The notes below the pieces were generated by a model, which was not told the DNA's origin, ran no database searches, and saw only the letters and a program-made list of their open reading frames with translations. Positions 38,601 to 47,600 of a stretch of 64,000 nucleotides of DNA are shown here, one piece after another; position 1 is the first letter of the stretch; each line of letters opens with the position of its first letter. Both the position numbers and the translations under genes were made by a program. This stretch comes from Sanderia malayensis (lineage: Eukaryota > Cnidaria > Scyphozoa > Semaeostomeae > Pelagiidae), in contig RQOL01000531.1 of the NCBI GenBank assembly GCA_013076295.1, positions 1,922,001 through 1,986,000 on the forward strand, written 5' to 3'.

Positions 38601-41600
38601 CCACGAATAGAGAGTTCGTCGTGGTAAACTCGTTTTCTTTGAACTAAGAGTTTGAACGTGGAACTGACTATAGAAACGCTAGACCCTTATGCCGCGCGAT
38701 AGGAAAGACCACGATTGAGTCGTATTGCTCGCTCGTGCACCACGAGATCTCCAACAAGAGGGGATAAATTTCGACAGGAGAAGGGTAACGAGGGGTTTTC
38801 GTCAATGCACAACTTACACTGGATTGGTCAGAGCACTTGCGTCATTCCCAACGCGCACGTCGAATTTCGCTAGCCTTCCTTCACAACAATCTCCGCGGTT
38901 TGTCAATTTGACCCTCGATACCAGTTCTGGCCGTCCCAGATCAACCATCCACCACGGATTAACTGTAAGTAACGTGTGGGTACAAGAGCCTTCAAAATAC
39001 GCGGTTGTTTTAACCCCGTCCACAGCTCTGTATGAATCACTGCTTTCCTTTGTAGAAGACTCCGATGTTGGCTTATTCAAAGCCACATTCCACGTAACGC
39101 CCACTGTAAAATTAAGACACGCAGTGTCGAGTTATGCTTAGATTAAGGGTGAATCTAAATAAGCGCCCAGGTCGCTAAATTGATCATTTACGGTATGTGG
39201 GTAAGCTGGTATTGACCCGTTAGTCAATTATATAGTCAACTCTGTCTAATTCGAACACCCCGGGGAAACGTGAAAATTCGCTATGATAAGATAAATAAGA
39301 TAAGATAAGACAAATTCGCTATGATAAGATAAGATCGCTATGATAAGATAAGATAAGATAAGATAAGATCGCGCATTCGATTCAACTTGGAAACAGGCAT
39401 GCAACAAATCACCAAAAGTTTCAAATTCTCCTCATCCATATCCTCGGCAGACCACACCCCATATCAACAAAACTGACTTGTTATCGATTGTTAGTACAGA
39501 ATGGTAGAAGTCAAGTTTTCAGGATGGAAAGGCGAGTTGAAAACGCTCTGCTCTAATCTGGGTACTGACCTCGAAAGCTGTTTTGGAAATGACAACCTGA
39601 AAATATAGCTCACCTCGTACATCGCTGGACGAAGGCACTTGAGGACATGTTTCAGGCAGAAAACTGACATCATCGATAGCAATACTTCTGGATATAGCAG
39701 CTTCCCGCATTGCAATGAACTGGACCTGGACACAAATTAAAACACTCAGCATTCACATCGACTAAAACTGCGTATAAATACCTGTTGATTAACTACAGAC
39801 AGAGCTGGACAAGTGAAATAGCCAGAAAACTGACGTTAAACAGGGCTCCTGTGACATTCAGATGGGTATGTATTGGTACTGTCGCCTTCTTCCATTGGTT
39901 GCCTTGGTCGCCTCTCAATGAGAAAATTCGTTTCGCCACATGGCCCGATTGCCTGATGTTGACTGCCAGAGTTCCGATGCCGATGCCTTGCATGTGATAC
40001 CAGAACTGAAGGCATTTGTAAGCTGGCACGAAGTACCTTGAACTGTATATCAATGGCTTGCCAGGCACCTTAGCGTCTGCGCTGTCCGCGTATAAGTAAT
40101 TAGCTGAAATAATACAATGCAAATTATGTCTTGGCAATATTTGGCAGTCTTTGGCAAAGTGAATACAGTCAACTCTGTCTAATTCGAACACCTTGGGGAA
40201 GCGTGAAAATGTTCGGATTACAAAAGGTTCGAATTATAGAGGTTTGTTTTATAAGAATTGGTTCATTAGTGATCCTTGATAGGACAGAGAATTTCGTTCG
40301 AATTAGATAAAGTTCGAATTACACGAGTTCGAACTATGCAGATTTGACTGTAGTAGCAAAATAGTCATTGTAGTAAACATGACAGTGAGGACAATGCAGT
40401 AAGGTCCAGCAATTAAAAAACATACTTTTCTGGGAAACAAGCTTGGAAAAACAAAATTTCCTGTTGTTCTTCTGAAAGTATAGCCAAAATATTCCACAAT
40501 GCTCAAAACGTTTTAAGGCAGTGGATTTATATGCTTGAGGTTATGTTGAGAATTGAACTCAATTTGAAGATCTTTTATTGCTGGCATAAGCAATCTGGGC
40601 ACGAGACTTAATTTTCAAGGGTGTTCTCTCTAGAGAGAGCTCACTGTAGATGACACAAAATAATAAAGAAACTCACAAATCAAAAGTCAAAAGATTCCGT
40701 ACCTGGACTTTTGTTTGCATGTCTTACAAGCAAAGCAGGATAAGGTGTGAGATAAAGAGGTCCAAATATTAGCCTGTGCCAGTGGATGACTAAAATCACC
40801 GGACAATTCCGAGCTGGTTTCAAAACCGGAGCTACAATCTCAGCAAGATTCGGTACATTGTGAAATTGATCCAAAGCAGACGGTCCAAACTTCCAATGTA
40901 CCGGACCGTAGTAAACACCCGAGTCAAAATACTGGAACTTGCAATTGCTAATGTACCGTGTATCGGAACAATCAAGAGGTATTGTGGTGTAGATCGAAGC
41001 TTCGAAGACTCCTGCGGAAACCTGAGTAGCTTGGAAGTTGTGCAAGACTTGTTCGATTGATTCTGGCGTCGCTAGCTCGTCGAAATTGAACTTTAGGCCA
41101 GTCATATAGTCATCATTGCCCAAACTTATGGTCGCTGCACAAGCCAGGTCCTTGAGGTTAAGTGTTGCATGTTCCACCAATGGCATGGCAAGTTCCGAGT
41201 AGTGTGGTGCACCTTGCTTAGTGGGTTCACCTGTTCAAAGAGAAGATCGGTTGTGTTATTGTGATTGCCTTCTAATTTGGCCTGCCTATAATTCTACATT
41301 AGTCTGTATTAAGAAAGTTATTCAGTTGCTTTATTTACTTTAGAATAAGAGTGTACAACGATGTAACTATTAAGTAGCAATTTTTTGTGAATTATGATAA
41401 CGATAATTATGATGATGATGATGCAAGGCACAACAGAATGACTTTCGTTGACTCTTCACAAAAGTAGTGAGAATTTAATGCCATATTAATAACCGCCGTC
41501 CCCTTCTTCGGCAAGGAAACGCCCCATGCGATGCAACGCAATCTGAATAACTAAATAAGCGCCCGAAGTGTTAATTACGGTACATTGAATAACACGCTTT

Positions 41601-44600
41601 CTTACTTGGCTTTGTTAAAGATGAAACGTCGTTGCAAGGACCACTGTTGACGGCTTTGGAGCAGCCACTTCCAATTTTCCAGTCACCAAAGGTCTGCATG
41701 TTTGTTATGGCGAAATCAATGTTTGCTGAAAAATGACAATTGCATTGTACAGTTGCTATCTAGCCTTAGTGTAAACTCAGTGCCGCATTTACCAATGGGC
41801 CAACTGGGCCCGGGCCCAGGGGCCCCCTAAGATTCTTAGATTTAGGGGGCCCCGAGCAAAATTTCGAAAAACCTATCAACTGTTGTTGATTTTATTCTTG
41901 TGTCTGAATTGAGAAGTAATGTTCTCAAACAACACAGTGGCTTCATTTTTCGACAATATGTGATCCTCTAAATCATACGTGAACCTTGAAGCTGGATGTC
42001 ATAAACTGATTTTGACGCCATCAGCCAGTAATCATGATTTTCTTTGAATTTTATTTCGTTGGCAAGTTGTTAGTATGGCAATAAAATAATGCAGAGTACT
42101 GACTATACACGTGACACGTTTTTTTTTTACATATTTCAAGGGGCCCAAATCAATTTTGGGCCCAGGGCCCCAACTGACTTAAATGCGGCCCTGTGTAAAC
42201 TGTTGAATGTACAGTATGTGATAGATGTAATGGACTAATATTTAACGCTGTGCACATATATTAAATGATTTATCATGTACGGGCTTTAGTCTAAATACGC
42301 AGCCTCGGTCGCAGCCCATGTTGTAGATACTTAGCCTCGATCGTAGCCCATGTTGTTTAGTGACAATGGGGTATTAACAGGGCAGAGCATACAGCTATGT
42401 CGTTATGCCGTTCCATAGATTATACCGTTACCATACCGTTACAAAGTGATCATTTCTGAGAGTGAAATTCCGAAAGGAAAATATACGTAGCATTTGTTGT
42501 ATCGGTAATGTTACAGCAAAATATATCCACATTGAAAGTAAGAAAATAGTTGTTATGCTACAGAACGAAATAACAAGCCACACAACTTCACTTCGCAAAA
42601 ACTTAATAATAACGAACAATACACAATGGAAATTCTGGCAAAATAGATGTGACAGGTTTGACAAAAAACTTTGCTTACCTTTTGGCAGCGCAGAATAGCA
42701 GTATCGCCACGGCCCAGAGAAGTTGGAAGTGGTAAAGCACCATGGAGCGGATGCGTCTTTCATGGTACACGAATTGTATATGGTATTCTTGTAAGTGAAA
42801 GGAAAAAAACAGCCAACTTCAGTATTGTTTTCTTGGTTAGGAAATCCTTCTGTAAATCCTAAGAAAGAAAACACGAATCACAACCTGAAAACTTCCCTTG
42901 ATAATCAAACATCCAACAACTCCCTGTATTTATTTAAATTATTTTCTGCCTGAAAATTGTTTTTTCTTTTACTTTACCAGACCTTATGAGCCCAATTCGC
43001 TCTTTTTCGGTCGTCTTATGACGCTAACAGCAGATTATAGTAGTAAAGCTTTATGGATTTGTCTTAAACTTGATCTTGTCATTGAATTATATCGTAAATT
43101 ATTATACTGGAATCGTTTCTGTTTCATTGCTTGGTGAATCTTCTTATCGTTGTATGTTTTACGAGTTTTATTTATAAACTACAACTCCCTACTAACTACA
43201 GCATGCGGCATTTTCCCATTTAAAAACAACATGCAAAATTGAACAAAATCTTACCGTTTTCAGGACTTTTGTAATTCTGGCCTGAAATAGAATGACATAA
43301 AAATGCAAAAAACAAATCGTTAATCAGATTTAAATTCAGATTTAGATTTAAGAGAGCGGATGGGGATTGCATCAAGAGACAACACAACCTGGGAGAGTAA
43401 AATAAATAACCGCTCTTCGTGTTCCGAATACCGTCTATCTCAATCGCTTTGCAGTGGGAAAAATTCTGCTTATTATTGTAATGTTTCAACTGGTGACTTA
43501 CTTGAGAAACACTCCAAATCGCCAATCCAAATATTTTTATATTCACGGTTGCCTCCTGTTTCCCCAGTGGCTAATAAAGTCAGGGGTAAATCGGATCTTT
43601 GCGTAACATATCCTTCATCAACTCTAACTGTAATGTCATTGCTGTCACAGAAACATTTTTTAGAAGTATCTGCACAAGTGTTTGTTATCCCACATGCGCA
43701 TCCTTGACCGCCCGGAGGACCGCCGGCCCAGTAACTCAAGCGATTTCCATATCTACTCTCAAGGTAACTATAATTGATAATCATAGAACCTTGGCATTGC
43801 ACTTTGACATGTTGTCGGCATCTGTCCGCTGCATCCACAATACCGATTATGCCATCAAGAGATTGGCTATAGGAAATCACATGCTTGAAAGAAAATTTTT
43901 CTTCAACACCAGTAACTTTAATCAACTTGTTACTCATCGAGTGCGAAATGGACGTCTTTACTTTGTTATTTTCTATTTGGCACTTCACAAATACTTGACT
44001 GCTGTTCACCATAATAAAATACCCACCAGATACATGGTTATTAGCTGCCAACGCCGAATAGCATGAATTATACCAACGATACCCTAAACATTAAAGAATA
44101 TCAATGCATATTCCACGTGACACAAGCCAAATAAACGTCGTTTTTTTAATCTATCAAGTATTTAAATTTATTTGTGTATGTTGGTATGGCCGTGGGTTTG
44201 GGGATGAAAATTCGAATTTCGTGCGTTGATTGTATGCAAATTAGTGTAATCTTGCGCTTCACGTGCACAGGAGTGCAACAGTCATGCAACGCGGTGGAAT
44301 CTTTGCAGCAGACACTTTTACCCGCATGAAATGCAAACCACGCCCGTTCTCCAACCGTCCACCGATAGCGGTAAGCAAGCAAACGTAGCGAGCGTAACGC
44401 GCCTAGTTGAAAAAGATTCCCTCGCCAACTTCACTATAGCACGCGACGGCGACTGCAGTTGAAACCGCGTAGGGTAAAATCAATTGGTCTGGGCCGGCTA
44501 AGTCAAAGTTCTCTCAATTCCACTTCGTTAAATCATAAAATTACTCACTCAATTCGATGGGTTCAACCTTAATTGGCTGAAAGAGCTGGCTGAAAAAGAA

Positions 44601-47600
44601 CCTTACCAAAGGGGGGCGTAGGGAAACATCAAGGGGTAAATGGGGGGAGAACAAACAACCTATTAAACAATCAAAGTAACCAACACACAACTTACCGCAT
44701 TCAACAGGTCCTAATGTGAACTCTAATGACTGTGATATTTGAAGTCCGGAAGTCAAGCTCAGCCGTGATATGGGCAAATCTGCTTTTGACGTGAAGTTGA
44801 GAGCGAGGCTCCTTATTTGCGAGTTGCACGTACACGATCCACCGCACGGAAGTGAAAGACGCGTGCTCGCTTGCCTACCGTAAACGCTGACTTTCGTGCC
44901 CACGTCTATAGTACCAGCACATCGAAGCATCATCAACTGTCGGCACCAAGGCGCAGAATCGATCAAGTGGTGCAGCTTATTCGAATTTATCTCGTACCCG
45001 AAGCCTTGGGTTGTTGTTAAAAGAAAACCGCTGCTCGGGTCAGACATGACACGATATCCCACGTCACCGCTGGATAAGCATCGTAACTTGACAAAGCCAA
45101 AAGGGGTGTAGATAAGCTTTAACTCGGGTACACTTCCAAACAAAGCAACAGCTTCTGCACAGGTTTTGGGTGCTGTCAAAACAAACATAAAAATACAGTT
45201 ACACATCACGTTAAATCACACTCGGAGATAACGAAATCTTTAAATAAATAAATGGTCAGATGTAACATGTGTGTAAATAAATTTTTACAACGGGAAAAGG
45301 AATACTATCCAGAAAATTATAAGACTGTAGATAAAACTTAATGGCTACTACCCCTAGATTGATCAAATATAAATAGAATAAAAAAAGGTTCAAACAATAG
45401 AAGAACTAAGGAGGATTATTATAAATATGATTATCTCACCTAGTTTTTTTATGGTGTCTGATCTTGCGAGAAGTGTACCAGAACCTGTGGTATGAAATTC
45501 ATTTTGTGAATGCCTTAATCAATTGAATAACATGCTCTTTATCTCTCTCCCTCCCTCTCTTTTCAAAAAGGTAAGAAAACATAAAGCCCACTTGAATCGC
45601 AATACACCGAATCTGTTCATATCAGTGTTGTATCACTGCAAATGACATACATCACTAATGATCAAAATTTCATTAATATATGCCGACTACTTTCTGCTTT
45701 CGAACCCTGTAAAATCACGTCACAGGATTCAAGGAAACATATTGTGAACTCGAACTAATTTCATACTATTCTGGTGGTTCGCAGTATTGGGGTTCGAATG
45801 CACAACACTGGTGCCTGTAGGTGCCTGCAGGACTTTTTGGGAGGGCGAAAGGTCAAGGTGGAAATTCGGAGATTTAAATTAGTGAAGAATGATAACGGAA
45901 CAATACAACAACAGTACAACGACAATACGACAACAGTACAACCACAATACAACGACAGTACAACCCCAATACAACGACAACATAAATACAATACAACAAC
46001 GAACAACAACTCATACGCAAATCTACCCCTCCTTGTATTCCCTGCCGGCGCTACTACTGTACGTGGATGTGAAGAACCTCTTAGAACGCGAACAAATTAC
46101 AATCATATAAAAAACAATTACCGGGACTGTACTCTTCTTTGGCATCGTAAGATTCCATTGCAAACATCCAAAACTTTAACTCGTAAATTTTGAAACCCTG
46201 CGCAGCAATCTGGCCAACTTTCAATACATTATCGACGTTTGCTGCCGAAGATTCGGTGTTAAGAAGAAGATCGCACTTCTTCACAGGGTTGCCATTCGCG
46301 TAGATGATCACGGAGACATTCTTTGGTGACAAGACTATGATGTAGTGAGTCCACGAGCTCTCCTTCCCAGTTTCGAGCTGATAACTGCATACGGCATTCT
46401 TCGTCTTCAATCTAAACTTTGTCTCAATTTTAGAAACTTGATTAGTGTTATCTCGTACCATCCTAACCATAAAACCAAGCTCCGTGCTAACAAGTGTCGT
46501 GGCAAGAATAACGAAATTGGATTGGAATTCAACTATAATAAACCAAAAAATATCGCTTAATTATCATACATATTACAGATTTGAAATTTTTTGAAATTGG
46601 GAATAAAAGTCACCTATAACATACCTTTGAGCCAGAATCCAATTGACAAGCCGTCGGTGCAAAGATCTGGGTCTCCAAAACAACTATCCGAAGGCAATCT
46701 TCCAGTATAGGCATATTTATCTTCTGGAAACTGGCATGCATTGTCACCATCATAGGCGTCACCTATACGAGAAGCGATATTGATAATGATACTGAGGGCT
46801 GACGAATTAGAGCATAGATTGGTAAGAAAAGAAATAGACAAGAGCAAGAGGATGACTTGAAGGTGAAAGATGAATAGAAGATGTGAGAAGGTCAGGTTGT
46901 GAGAAGATATGTTTGTAAGATGAAGAGAAGATGGTAAGATAATAGGTAAAGGGCAAAGATTATAGAAGACCAGGTTCTAACGAGAGATGTTTGTAAGGGT
47001 TAGGGTTAGCAAGGGTTGGGGTTGGTAAGGGTTAGGAAAGAAGGGTTAGGAAAAAGGTTAGCAAGGGTTGGGGTTGGTAAGGGTTAGAAAAGAAGGCAAG
47101 CTGTGATAAGGGGGCAAGAAGGGTTGGAAAAGATAATGAAGGAATATCAGGGTAAAATGTAAATCTGTCTAGTCTTAACAATGTAACCTCATTTATCGTA
47201 CCTGTGATCACTTTATTCGTTGCCATGGAGTGTTGGCCTCGTTCGTCGGGAAAGAACGTTATCGTGGTGTTTTTACGAATTTTGTCAAAGCGCCACAAAT
47301 GATCAGCTGAAACAAACCAAAGAAAACAATTAAAAGCAAGCACGAATTAGAATAAATCACAAATGTCCCGTTTCATCGAATCTACAATAATGGGCAAAAG
47401 CCCCTGGGGCATCGACCCATAAACATCTTCTTTGTGGGCTTTATTCAACACCCACTCCATGTTAGACAATGTTGTTCTCTTAATCAGTACCTTGTTCTGG
47501 TCACCATGCAAATTGAACTTTTTTAATAATTCAAAAGACTATCTTTACAGACAACATTGTCTGGGAGAGGAGGGGGTGAAGGAAGGGAGGGGGAATCGTA

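Noticed and set aside
39285..39372. GATA-factor enhancer cluster
   Set aside because: GATAAG units are contiguous and slip-like, attached to a broken MITE end; microsatellite growth explains them better.
42679..42858. Kringle domain
   Set aside because: Only four cysteines, with the FPF and PWC pattern of FN2; kringles have six.
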